Assembly: GCA_902797515.1 (NCBI GenBank)
Contig: CADBSX010000091.1
Location: 1 to 14,481, forward strand
Reading direction: 5' to 3'
DNA from: an uncultured Eubacteriales bacterium
GTDB taxonomy: Bacteria > Bacillota > Clostridia > Christensenellales > Borkfalkiaceae
DNA length: 14,481 bases
Part shown: in pieces, positions 6,682 to 14,481 of the stretch
Layout: each line of letters begins with the position of its first letter
Numbering within the stretch: position 1 is the first letter of the stretch
Program-made: the position numbers and the translations under genes
The notes under the pieces: model-generated
Seen by the model: only the letters and a program-made list of their open reading frames with translations
Databases searched by the model: none
Told to the model about the DNA's origin: nothing

Positions 6682-9600
6682 CCGATTACTCGAATTTCAC
6701 TCCCGCGCAGAGAGAAGTCATCTTCGCGGACAAGGGCAACGTCCTCGTTTCCGCGTCGGCGGGCAGCGGAAAAACGTGCGTTATGATAGAGCGGCTGGTG
6801 CGGCTTATCCTCGACGGAAAGACGGACGCCGACAGAATACTCGCCGTGACTTACACGAACGCCTCCGCCGACGATATGAAAAAGAAACTCGTATCCAAAA
6901 TAATAAAGGAAATAAATTCGGGCGGAAAGGACGCGGAAAGGCTGAAAGCGACGCTCGAAAAGATTTCCGTGGCGGACGTATCGACTTTCGACGGCTTTTG
7001 CTCGTCTCTCCTTCGCTCGCACTTTTACGCGATAGGGCTCGATCCGAGTTTTTCGGTCGCCGACGAGCAGACTTCCGGCGAACTGAAACGAAAGGCGGCG
7101 GATTCCCTGTTCGAGAGACTTTACGAGGAAAAAGACGAGGACTTTTTAAGGCTCGTGAGAATAATCCGCTCGGACAGGACGGACGGTCTTTTAAAGGAAA
7201 AAGTCGTCGAACTCCACGTAAAGGCGACCACGGAAGCCGATCCCGCGGGATTTCTTTCCGCCTGCGCCTCGTCGGTCACGGAAGAAACTTACGAAAATTA
7301 CAAAAACGGACTTCTCTCGCTCTATAAAGCGCAACTTTCGGAATACGCGGCGGAACTCGAAGAGGTCGTAAGGGCCGCCGAGGCGGGCGCGAGCGAAAAA
7401 TTCGTTCTTCTTTCAAAAGACTTATTCGCGAAATTCGTTTCCGTTCTGAATTCGGAAAGCCTCACGGACGCGATACGCGCGGCGGGCGCGGCGTGTCTCG
7501 ATTTCAGAAGTCTCGGAAGAAAGCCCGACGAATACGAACTCTCTTTAAGAGCCGACCTAAAATCTTTAAATTCGCAGTTAAACGGCTTATACGCCCGTAT
7601 TTCGGGCAGTCTTTACGGCGACGACGACCAAACGGCGAAGAGAAAATTTCTTTCGACCGCCCGCGACGTCGCCGCGCTCTCCCGCCTTACGATCGCGTTC
7701 GACGAAGAGTTTTCCGCGCTCAAACGCAGAGAAAACGTCGTGGATTTTTCCGATCTCGAAAGGCTTACGTACAAACTTCTCGTCGAAAATCCGGACGTTA
7801 AGGAAATTGTAAAAAACAAGTACGATTTCATATTCGCGGACGAATATCAGGACGTGAACGGACTGCAAGAGGCGATATTAAGCGAAATATCTTCCGACAA
7901 TATCTTTATGGTCGGAGACGTGAAACAGTCGATCTACGCCTTCCGCGGCTGCAATCCCGACATATTCGCGGCAAAGTACGGTGATTTCAAAGAAAACGGC
8001 GGGGGAAGGGCGCTATCGCTCGACGCGAATTTCAGAAGTACGAAAGCGGTGCTCGACGCGGTGAACTCGGTCTTTAAAGAAGTTATAACCGAAAAGACGG
8101 GCGGAACGGACTACAAGGCTAATCCTATGATCTACGGGGAACTGTTCGAGGGCGACGAAGGCGAGGCTACTCTGCACGTCATAAAGAAAAGCAAGACGGA
8201 AAAAAGGGAAGAAGAGGGCGTTTACGACCTTTTGAAAGACGAAGAAAAGACCGAGGAAGAAACGGACATGATCGCGGAAGGCAAACTTATCGCGGAATTA
8301 ATCGCGGAAGAACTCTCGCGCGATATATACGACGTAAAACTCAAAAAACGCCGTCCCGTAAAGCCTTCGGATATAGCCATTTTATCCCGCTCGCACACGG
8401 GGAAACTCGGCGATATAATTTCGACCGTGATAAGAAAAGGCATTCCCGTGTCGTCCGTTTCGGAAGATCCGATAAAGGATTTCCCCGAAATACAACTGCT
8501 CGTGAACGTCCTTAAACTTATAGAGTATTACGCGGACGACGTTCCTCTCGCGTCCGTGCTGAAAAGCCCGATAGGCGGACTGTCCGACGGCGACCTCGCG
8601 GAGATACGGCGGCTCACGCCGAGAGCGGGAAGAAAAGCGGACAACTCTTTTCTCCGCGCCGTAAGAGTTTACGCGGAAAAGGGCGAAAACGCCGAAATAC
8701 GAAAAAAACTCAAAGCGTTCGACGAATACTTCTCGAAGATACGCCTTTTATCCGAATTTTCTTCGGCGGGCGAGATACTTTCCCGCGTGATAAGCGACAG
8801 CGGGCTCGATCTTTTCGTCGCGGGACGCCCTCGCGGCGCGGTAAGACTGAAAAGGATAGAGAGGTTCATCGCGGAGAGCGAAAAGGGCGGGAAGAAACTC
8901 GGCGCGGTCGAATTTCTTTCCAAACTCGACAACGTACTCGATAATATTTCGGTTTCCGGCGCGGAGACGGAAGAATCGGTGAAAGTGATGAATATGCACT
9001 CGTCGAAAGGTCTCGAATTTCCGATAGTGATACTTTCAAACCTCGATAAAAAATTCAACGCCAAAGACGAGACGGGCGCGGTTCTTTTCGAGCGTTCGCT
9101 CGGTATCGCGCTCAAAGGCTACGACGAGACGACTATGGTATCTTTCGACACGGTCGCGAGGACTTATTTCAAAGAGAAGATGCGCGTAAGCAGGATAACG
9201 GAAGAGGCTCGGCTCTTTTACGTCGCGATGACTCGCGCGGAAAACAGACTGCACCTCATCACCAACGCCGAAGTGAAGGAAAAGAGGTTCGTCCTCTCGG
9301 CAAACTGCCCGTCGGCGTTTCTGACTCTCGGCGATATGCCCGTAAAGACTTACGAGGAAACCGACCTCGGCGGCGACGAAGAACTGCTTTCCGTCCGCCA
9401 AGTGAGAGTAGGAAAAAGCAGAAAAGCGCTCACCGACAGAATACTCAAAGGCTTGAACTTTTCGTATCCGTTCGGCGAAGAGGCTCTTCTTCCCCTCAAA
9501 AGCGCGGTCACGAGGCTCGCGGAAGACGAATCGAAACGCGTGTTTCTGACCGATCCCGAAAGAGAAGAGCGGGCGGCGGAAAGAAGTTATGCCGAAAAGG

Positions 9601-10073
9601 GCACTGCGTTCCACAGGTTTATGGAACTCGCGGACTTTTCCCGTTCCGACGCAACGCGGCAGGCGGAAGAGATGCTTAAACGCGGAAAACTCGCCGAAAG
9701 TCAATACGCCCTTCTCGATTTTTCGGCGTTAAACCGCGTACTGTCCCTCTCGGTTTTCAAAGAACTCGAAAATTTCGACGTTTACAGAGAACAGCCTTTC
9801 ATAGCCGAATTTTCAGCCGAGGAACTGTACGGAAAAGGTTCGGGAAATATGCTCGTTCAGGGAATAATCGATCTTATAGCGATATCGAAAGACGAAAAGA
9901 GCGGGATAATAATAGATTACAAGACTTCGCTTAAAAGCGATTCGGCTCTCGCCGAGATATATTCCGCGCAAATCGGACTTTACAAAGCGGCGGCGGAGAA
10001 GTCGCTCGGAATAAAAATAACGGGAACGTATATAATAAATCTTTTAAGCGGACGGATAATAACGGTTTTTTGA
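6678..10073 (+). CDS. addA: AddA, UvrD-family helicase-nuclease subunit A
   Basis: AddA is the 3'-5' motor helicase and one of the two nucleases of the AddAB complex. From the ATG at 6678 the product has 1131 residues, slightly shorter than the Bacillus protein (about 1,230). SF1A helicase motifs appear in order: Q motif NFTPAQ at 6-11, Walker A ASAGSGKT at 26-33, motif Ia VTYTNAS near 57, Walker B DEYQD at 388-392, GDVKQSIYAFRG from 413, NFRST at 451-455, MHSSKGLEF from 773, and YVAMTR with arginine finger R853. The C-terminal nuclease has H979, D1065 in GIIDL, and D1080/K1082 in DYKTS, so it should be active. Start choice rests on the strong GGAGGAGG site and the position of the Q motif 6 residues in. 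It overlaps addB by 4 nt. The chain ends just before a hairpin shared with the convergent gene. Confidence 0.96.
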   Translation: MTDYSNFTPAQREVIFADKGNVLVSASAGSGKTCVMIERLVRLILDGKTDADRILAVTYTNASADDMKKKLVSKIIKEINSGGKDAERLKATLEKISVADVSTFDGFCSSLLRSHFYAIGLDPSFSVADEQTSGELKRKAADSLFERLYEEKDEDFLRLVRIIRSDRTDGLLKEKVVELHVKATTEADPAGFLSACASSVTEETYENYKNGLLSLYKAQLSEYAAELEEVVRAAEAGASEKFVLLSKDLFAKFVSVLNSESLTDAIRAAGAACLDFRSLGRKPDEYELSLRADLKSLNSQLNGLYARISGSLYGDDDQTAKRKFLSTARDVAALSRLTIAFDEEFSALKRRENVVDFSDLERLTYKLLVENPDVKEIVKNKYDFIFADEYQDVNGLQEAILSEISSDNIFMVGDVKQSIYAFRGCNPDIFAAKYGDFKENGGGRALSLDANFRSTKAVLDAVNSVFKEVITEKTGGTDYKANPMIYGELFEGDEGEATLHVIKKSKTEKREEEGVYDLLKDEEKTEEETDMIAEGKLIAELIAEELSRDIYDVKLKKRRPVKPSDIAILSRSHTGKLGDIISTVIRKGIPVSSVSEDPIKDFPEIQLLVNVLKLIEYYADDVPLASVLKSPIGGLSDGDLAEIRRLTPRAGRKADNSFLRAVRVYAEKGENAEIRKKLKAFDEYFSKIRLLSEFSSAGEILSRVISDSGLDLFVAGRPRGAVRLKRIERFIAESEKGGKKLGAVEFLSKLDNVLDNISVSGAETEESVKVMNMHSSKGLEFPIVILSNLDKKFNAKDETGAVLFERSLGIALKGYDETTMVSFDTVARTYFKEKMRVSRITEEARLFYVAMTRAENRLHLITNAEVKEKRFVLSANCPSAFLTLGDMPVKTYEETDLGGDEELLSVRQVRVGKSRKALTDRILKGLNFSYPFGEEALLPLKSAVTRLAEDESKRVFLTDPEREERAAERSYAEKGTAFHRFMELADFSRSDATRQAEEMLKRGKLAESQYALLDFSALNRVLSLSVFKELENFDVYREQPFIAEFSAEELYGKGSGNMLVQGIIDLIAISKDEKSGIIIDYKTSLKSDSALAEIYSAQIGLYKAAAEKSLGIKITGTYIINLLSGRIITVF

Positions 10074-10075
10074 CG

Positions 10076-10106
10076 ACGCGGCGGGATCACGTTTACCGTT
10101 CCGCGT
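10076..10106 (+). terminator. Weak hairpin after addA
   Basis: ACGCGG (10076-10081) pairs with CCGCGT (10101-10106), and the next three bases inside can also pair with a 2-nt bulge. AAAATTTTT follows, so the T-run is separated from the stem by four A. This is a weak candidate terminator for addBA; the strong hairpin at 10123-10158 is the better one. Confidence 0.3.
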
Positions 10107-10122
10107 AAAATTTTTGTGATAA

Positions 10123-10158
10123 AAGCCGCCGCTTTTCCTTTCGGAAAAGCGGCGGCTT
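10123..10158. terminator. Perfect 16-bp hairpin between convergent units, likely bidirectional terminator
   Basis: AAGCCGCCGCTTTTCC (10123-10138) and GGAAAAGCGGCGGCTT (10143-10158) pair without mismatch around the 4-nt loop TTTC. On the minus strand the stem runs straight into TTTT, giving a short U-tract for the DUF2156-GNAT unit, whose stop is 28 nt away. On the plus strand the stem is followed by TTGTTCTCT, a poorer tract, so addBA termination here is likely but less certain. Confidence 0.8.
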
Positions 10159-10186
10159 GTTCTCTGAAAATCAACGTATAAGCCGT

Positions 10187-11602
10187 TTAACAGGCTTTTT
10201 CTCTTCTGAAATAATAAAACTTTCCGTCCTCGCCGGTCTTTACGAGTCCGCTCGACAAAATTGCTTTTTCCGAGCGGAAATTCTCTTTAAAACACTTCGC
10301 TCTGACTTTAAGCCCCATCTTTTCCGCGAGCGTTACGGCGGCGGAAAACGCCGCTTTTCCGTATCCCTTGCCCTGCTTTTCCGTTATTATCCTCACGCCT
10401 ATCTCGCACGAAGAGCATATCGAAAAGTTATAAAGCACAGCCTCGCCGATAAGTTCGCCGCCCGCTTTCTCTCTCACGGCGAGAGAAAGCGCCGTCCCCG
10501 CGAAAAAGTCGGACTTTTGCGTTCCGAAGAAATAATCGGCGTCCGCCTTTTCAGAGCCGAGGTCGGCTTTATAGTCGTATCCCCAAGCGGCGTTCAGTTC
10601 TTCGTCGGAACAAAGGGCGAAATATCTCTCTTTATCCCTTTCCTCTATTCCGTTCAAAATCACGCCGTCGCCCTTTATTTCGGGCGGACGGCCGAGCCCG
10701 AAAAGCGGGGAATTTATCTTCACGAGGTTCTTGTTTTCCATCTTCACGGGATGATACTGCGTTTTCGACTTGCGCAGTCCCTCGTCGCCCGAATCGTCCT
10801 CGCGGTTTATATATTCGGGCGTTATTCCGAGTACGTCTTTAACGTAAACGACGAACGAGTGAAATATCGCGGGATAAATCCCATCGTAATATTTAAGCGC
10901 CTTTTCCACGTGTATGACGAGCGACCTTCCCGCGATCTCGCCGACCGTCACCGCCGCGACTTTCCCGTTTACTCTCAAAACTCCGCCGAGGAGCGGCAGG
11001 GAAGTAAAATTCGCGATAAGACTTTCGGTCGCCCTGAATTCCTCTCTTTCGAGTTCTCCGCCGTCGGCGTGATAAGCGGCGTATTCATCGAGCATTTCTT
11101 CCGCCTCGCGGATATTTCCGTCGCTTAACGGCTCGAAAACCGGTTTCCCGTAAAGTTTTTCAAACTTGTGGATATGGTTTCTCTGTCCCGCGAATTTCCC
11201 GCCGTAAAGGGAATATATATCCTCGAAAGAATACAGATAATCGCTCCATTTCCTCTCGAAAGACGCGTTGACCGTTCCCGTTTCCGATTTCTTCATCTCT
11301 TCCGCGAGTTCGTCTCCGACGCTGTAAAAAGAAAGCGGCAAGTCGTTTTCCTCGGCGTATTTTTTTATTTCTTCCATAGCCGCCTTTTCGTCGCCGCCGA
11401 AAGGATAACCGAATACCGTCTCGCCCGAAAGGTCGAGTTTAATGATAAAACAGCCCGCGCTCTCCGCGATCTCCGCGCCGAAATCTTCGTCCCACATAAA
11501 AATCGAGCCGACCGTAAAGTCGCTCGAAAGGAACGGACAGTTCTTTATCTTGTCCGCGAATTTCAATAAGTTTATCTTTGTTAACGGTAAAAAATCGATC
11601 AT
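10187..11602 (-). CDS. DUF2156 (MprF-C-like) acyltransferase fused to a GNAT acetyltransferase
   Basis: This 471-residue soluble protein has two transferase domains. Residues 1-296 look like a DUF2156 protein, the fold of the C-terminal catalytic part of phosphatidylglycerol lysyltransferases: an opening with SSDFTVGSIFMW (26-37), a YPFG turn, YLYSFEDIYSLYGGKF (122-137), GQRNHIHKF (139-147), and LLGGVLRVNGKVAAVTVGE (204-222). About 310-465 is a RimJ/RimL-like GNAT domain with the acetyl-CoA loop EKQGKGYG at 408-415. No membrane segments are seen, so this is not a full MprF. Its ATG overlaps the parB stop (ATGA at 11602-11599), with only a weak GGGA ribosome site, which points to translational coupling. 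The substrate is unknown: aminoacyl transfer and N-acetylation are family-level inferences. A DUF2156-only assignment for the N-terminal half is secure enough; the biological link to ParB is not. Confidence 0.85.
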   Translation of the reverse strand: MIDFLPLTKINLLKFADKIKNCPFLSSDFTVGSIFMWDEDFGAEIAESAGCFIIKLDLSGETVFGYPFGGDEKAAMEEIKKYAEENDLPLSFYSVGDELAEEMKKSETGTVNASFERKWSDYLYSFEDIYSLYGGKFAGQRNHIHKFEKLYGKPVFEPLSDGNIREAEEMLDEYAAYHADGGELEREEFRATESLIANFTSLPLLGGVLRVNGKVAAVTVGEIAGRSLVIHVEKALKYYDGIYPAIFHSFVVYVKDVLGITPEYINREDDSGDEGLRKSKTQYHPVKMENKNLVKINSPLFGLGRPPEIKGDGVILNGIEERDKERYFALCSDEELNAAWGYDYKADLGSEKADADYFFGTQKSDFFAGTALSLAVREKAGGELIGEAVLYNFSICSSCEIGVRIITEKQGKGYGKAAFSAAVTLAEKMGLKVRAKCFKENFRSEKAILSSGLVKTGEDGKFYYFRREKAC

Positions 11603-12414
11603 GGTAAAATCCCGTCTATTATCTCGCTTATTCTGTCAAGGTCGTCGCGAGTGTAATAATCGACGTATATCCTGCCCTTTTCGTCGTTGCCTATCGCCGC
11701 CACTTTCGTGCCGAGCGCGCGCTGCATCCTCTCGACTAAATCTTTGAGTTCCACCGAAATAACTCTCTTCGGCTTTTTCTCTTTCGGGAAGGGATCGAGA
11801 TAATCTCTGACCGCCTTTTCGAGTTGTCTCACGCTCATACCGGTTTTCACCGCTTTATAAGCGAATTTTTCCTGTTCTTTCGCAGTAAGCGGAACGAGCG
11901 CGCGGGCGTGTCCCGCCGAGAGTTCGCCGCGCGAGACCTTTTCTTTGACGAAATCCGCGAGCGAGAGCAGTCTTATCGTGTTCGCTATCGCGGAGCGGCT
12001 CTTTCCGAGCCTCTCGGCGAGTTCTTCCTGCGTGAGAGAAAACTCCTGCATAAGAAGTTTCATCGCGTTCGCCGCCTCTATCGGGCTTAAATCTTCTCTC
12101 TGCAAGTTCTCGATAAGCGCGACTTCCTTTACGTCTTTATCCGAATATTCCCTTATTATCGCGGGAACGGTGGTTTTTCCCGCGAGTTTGCTCGCCCTGT
12201 ACCGCCTCTCGCCCGCTATTATCATATATCCGTCGCCCGTCTTTACCACGACTATCGGCTGGATTACTCCGTGCTTTTCGATAGACGCGGAAAGTTCGCC
12301 GAGCGCGGCTTTATCGAAAACCTTTCTCGGCTGGCGGGGATTAGGATAGACTTTCTCTATATCGAGTTCGTAAACCGCGTCCGTTTGTATTCCGTTTTTA
12401 TCTCTTTCCGTCAT
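11599..12414 (-). CDS. parB: ParB/Spo0J-type chromosome partitioning protein
   Basis: ParB is a CTP-dependent DNA clamp that loads at parS sites and spreads to organise the origin region for segregation. The 271-residue product matches the usual length (about 280). It shows the N-terminal NPRQPRKVF arginine patch (25-33), the CTP-binding motifs G68-E69-R70-R71 and E102-N103-L104-Q105-R106, a helix-turn-helix at about 127-150 (SLTQEELAERLGKSRSAIAN), and a C-terminal dimerisation domain at about 220-271. The ATG at 12414 has no ribosome site: the sequence before it is GTATTATAAAA directly after a GC-rich hairpin, and no other start codon fits the domain. It lies between ftsH and the DUF2156-GNAT gene with no parA (soj) beside it, unlike the usual soj-spo0J pair. 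Noc is a possible alternative because it shares this fold, but the ENLQRE motif and overall match favour ParB. I saw no parS consensus in the window. Confidence 0.93.
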   Translation of the reverse strand: MTERDKNGIQTDAVYELDIEKVYPNPRQPRKVFDKAALGELSASIEKHGVIQPIVVVKTGDGYMIIAGERRYRASKLAGKTTVPAIIREYSDKDVKEVALIENLQREDLSPIEAANAMKLLMQEFSLTQEELAERLGKSRSAIANTIRLLSLADFVKEKVSRGELSAGHARALVPLTAKEQEKFAYKAVKTGMSVRQLEKAVRDYLDPFPKEKKPKRVISVELKDLVERMQRALGTKVAAIGNDEKGRIYVDYYTRDDLDRISEIIDGILP

Positions 12415-12424
12415 TTTTATAATA
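12415..12424 (-). promoter_or_regulatory. Possible -10 element overlapping the parB start
   Basis: Minus-strand TATTATAAAA directly precedes the parB ATG. TATTAT (12424-12419) could be a -10 hexamer, which would put the transcript start on or just inside the start codon, but no -35 fits because the hairpin occupies that place. It may equally be just an A/T-rich initiation region. Confidence 0.25.
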
Positions 12425-12425
12425 C

Positions 12426-12456
12426 GCCGCCCGCAAACGTCCCGTTTGCGGGCGGC
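12426..12456 (-). terminator. 14-bp GC-rich hairpin between ftsH and parB
   Basis: GCCGCCCGCAAACG (12426-12439) pairs perfectly with CGTTTGCGGGCGGC (12443-12456) around a 3-nt loop. It begins 11 nt after the ftsH stop and ends 11 nt before the parB ATG. There is no U-tract on either strand after the stem, so it is not a textbook intrinsic terminator. It could be a partial terminator, a 3'-end stabiliser of ftsH mRNA, or a block to translation of parB from the read-through transcript. Confidence 0.5.
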
Positions 12457-12467
12457 CCTTAAAATTT

Positions 12468-14481
12468 TCAGTCTTTTTCTTCGCCGTCGGCGTTTTCGGC
12501 GTTTTCCGCCTTTTCCGCGTTTTCTTTTTCCGCCTCTTTTTCGGCGGCGGCTTTTTCCTCTTCTTTGAGTTTCGCGTCCGTCCTCTTAAACGGATTAGCC
12601 GCCCTTTCCGCGTCGCGTTTTTCCATATATTCCTCTATGGTTTTGACGTCTTTACCTTCCATAAGCATATCCACTTCGTCCTGATAAATGGTTTCCCTCT
12701 CAATAAGAAGTCTCGCCATATTGTCGAGCAGATTTCTGTTCGCGGAAAGAAGTTCCGTCGCCTTTTCGTGCGCGTTTTTGACTATTTTTTCGACTTCCTC
12801 GTCGATTATCGCCGCTATCTTGTCGCTGTACGGGGAAACGGTCTGGTAATCCCTTCCGAGGAACACCTGTTCGTTGTCGCCGTAATTTACAGGTCCTATC
12901 CTTTCGCTCATGCCCCACTCGGCGACCATCTTTCTCGCCCGCTCGGTCACCACTTTTATATCGTTGGACGCGCCCGCGGAAATATCCTTTATCACGAGTT
13001 CTTCCGCGACTCTCCCGCCGAGCGTCATAACTATATCGTCGAGCAGTTTATTCTTCAAAAGATGATTGTCGTCGTTGTCGGGACGAGTCATCGTATATCC
13101 CGCCGCCATACCGCGCGGAATTATGGAAACTTCCTGAACGGGATCGCAGTGCGGCAAGAGCCTCGCGAGGATCGCGTGTCCCGATTCGTGATACGCCGTT
13201 ATCCTCTTATCCGTTTCGGTGACCAGCCTCGACTTCTTCTGCGGTCCTATGATAACTTTATTTATAGCCTCGTAAAGATCTACGTTGGTTATCGCCCTTT
13301 CGTTCTTTCTCGCGGCGAGAATAGCCGCCTCGTTCATAAGGTTGGCTATATCCGCGCCCGAAAATCCCGCGGTCATCCTCGCGAGAACTTTGAAATTGAC
13401 GTCCGCGGCGAGCGGCTTGTTCCGAGAGTGGACTTTGAGTATCGCCTCTCTTCCCCGAACGTCCGGCATATTGACGTAAACCTGTCTGTCGAACCTTCCG
13501 GGGCGCATCAGAGCGGGATCGAGTATATCCGCCCTGTTCGTCGCGGCTATTATTATAATGCCGTCGTTGGCGTCGAAACCGTCCATCTGAACGAGAAGTT
13601 GGTTGAGCGTCTGTTCTCTCTCGTCGTTTCCGCCGCCGAGTCCCGCGCCCCTCTGTCTGCCGACCGCGTCTATCTCGTCGATGAATATTATACAAGGCAT
13701 ACTCTTTTTCGCCATCGCGAACAGATCTCTTACTCTGCTCGCGCCGACGCCTACGAACATTTCCACGAAGTCCGAGCCCGAAATAGAGAAGAACGGAACG
13801 TTCGCCTCGCCCGCGACCGCTTTCGCGAACAGCGTTTTACCCGTTCCCGGAGGACCTACGAGAAGCACGCCTTTCGGAATCCTCGCGCCGAGCGTCGAAA
13901 ACTTTCTCGGATTTTTGAGAAATTCCACGACTTCCTGCAATTCCTCTTTTTCCTCTTCCGCGCCGGCGACGTCCGAAAATCTGACCTTGACGTTCTGATT
14001 TACGCGCGCTTTGGTCTTGCCGAAGTCCATAGCGCCCTTGCCGCCGCCGTTCATCTGCCGCATTATGAAGAATAAAAGGAACAGCCCTATACCTATCGAA
14101 ATAAGCGGGAAAATAAGGCTCGATATAACCGATCCGGAGTTAGGATCTTTGAATTCCAACGATACCCCGTTCATTTCTAATACTTCAATTTTCTTTTGAA
14201 GATGTTCAAAAGACGAATAATATTGCGACGTATATAAAAGTCTTTTCCCGTTGTAACCCGAAATAGCGTAACCGTCTATTACAATTTTGGTTATTTCGCA
14301 TTTTTCTTTGTTAAAAACCCATGCGTCTTTATTACCGTCTGCCGTAGTATCAACAGTTTCAAAGCCTGCATGTTCAAAGAACTTGGTTTCGTCCACGCTC
14401 GTGCCGCCCGTCAGAAGTCTGCCCGCGATTATAAAGAACGCTATCAAAGCCGCGGCGACTACCGCCACGATAATAATGGTC
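12468..14481 (-). CDS. ftsH: FtsH, membrane AAA+ zinc metalloprotease, 5' end beyond right edge
   Basis: FtsH pulls membrane and cytosolic proteins into a hexameric protease for quality control and regulated proteolysis. Counting from the in-window GTG at 14468 (666 codons), membrane helix 1 is at about 1-20, an outside domain at 21-112, helix 2 at 113-136, Walker A GPPGTGKT at 205-212, Walker B with D264/E265, the second region of homology with R322, R325 and R328, the zinc motif HESGH (H427, E428, H431), and the likely third ligand D503 in GASNDI. All catalytic residues are present. The GTG is probably not the real start: in-frame codons TIIV continue the hydrophobic helix to the edge, so a short N-terminal piece lies outside. 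The last 35 or so residues are a low-complexity tail of Ala, Glu, Lys and Asn. It heads the ftsH-parB unit. Confidence 0.97.
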   Translation of the reverse strand, partial: TIIIVAVVAAALIAFFIIAGRLLTGGTSVDETKFFEHAGFETVDTTADGNKDAWVFNKEKCEITKIVIDGYAISGYNGKRLLYTSQYYSSFEHLQKKIEVLEMNGVSLEFKDPNSGSVISSLIFPLISIGIGLFLLFFIMRQMNGGGKGAMDFGKTKARVNQNVKVRFSDVAGAEEEKEELQEVVEFLKNPRKFSTLGARIPKGVLLVGPPGTGKTLFAKAVAGEANVPFFSISGSDFVEMFVGVGASRVRDLFAMAKKSMPCIIFIDEIDAVGRQRGAGLGGGNDEREQTLNQLLVQMDGFDANDGIIIIAATNRADILDPALMRPGRFDRQVYVNMPDVRGREAILKVHSRNKPLAADVNFKVLARMTAGFSGADIANLMNEAAILAARKNERAITNVDLYEAINKVIIGPQKKSRLVTETDKRITAYHESGHAILARLLPHCDPVQEVSIIPRGMAAGYTMTRPDNDDNHLLKNKLLDDIVMTLGGRVAEELVIKDISAGASNDIKVVTERARKMVAEWGMSERIGPVNYGDNEQVFLGRDYQTVSPYSDKIAAIIDEEVEKIVKNAHEKATELLSANRNLLDNMARLLIERETIYQDEVDMLMEGKDVKTIEEYMEKRDAERAANPFKRTDAKLKEEEKAAAEKEAEKENAEKAENAENADGEEKD

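Noticed and set aside
10157..11128. 323-codon open frame opposite the DUF2156-GNAT gene
   Set aside because: It starts inside the terminator hairpin and gives Arg-rich sequence without motifs.
11599..12414. parS site near parB
   Set aside because: I looked for the TGTTTCACGTGAAACA-type palindrome by eye in the window and found no convincing match.
12768..14075. 435-codon open frame on the plus strand opposite ftsH
   Set aside because: Same codon-bias effect; the composition (many Arg, Tyr, His) matches no protein family, while the opposite strand encodes every FtsH motif.
14466..14468. GTG as the true start of ftsH
   Set aside because: The hydrophobic helix continues upstream in frame to the window edge (TIIV), so the real start most likely lies outside.

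Overview
The window is an ordinary-looking piece of bacterial chromosome, about 96% coding, with eight genes (two cut by the window edges) in three transcription units. Gene content (AddAB instead of RecBCD, a SpoIIE/RsbU-type phosphatase, ParB of the Spo0J type) and codon use (many GCG, TCG, ATA and AAA codons) suggest a Bacillota genome, probably an uncultured Clostridia lineage. That placement is an inference from style and not from a marker gene. I see no rRNA, tRNA, CRISPR array, insertion sequence or phage gene.

Left third (1-3303, minus strand): a three-gene unit is read leftwards from an extended -10 promoter near 3327-3335. It encodes a lipoprotein of unknown function, a polytopic membrane protein that joins a PP2C/SpoIIE-type phosphatase to a RsbW-like GHKL ATPase domain, and an HD-domain (p)ppGpp-hydrolase-like protein that runs off the left edge. 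Together they look like a membrane signalling and stress module: an outside-facing lipoprotein, a partner-switching phosphatase/kinase, and an alarmone hydrolase.

Centre (3439-10073, plus strand): addB and addA overlap by ATGA and encode the AddAB helicase-nuclease for double-strand-break processing. The addB promoter places the predicted transcript start on the A of its ATG, with no Shine-Dalgarno, so the addBA mRNA is a good candidate for a leaderless message. AddB keeps its Fe-S cysteines and nuclease residues but has no Walker A at its N-terminus. A perfect 16-bp hairpin (10123-10158) separates addA from the convergent unit on its right.

Right third (10187-14481, minus strand): ftsH (5' end beyond the right edge), a GC-rich hairpin, parB, and a two-domain DUF2156-GNAT protein overlapping parB by ATGA. 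There is no parA between ftsH and parB, which is not the usual parB setting. The main points for a second look are the phosphatase/ATPase fusion beside an alarmone hydrolase, the leaderless addB with its lost Walker A, and the parB/DUF2156-GNAT pair.
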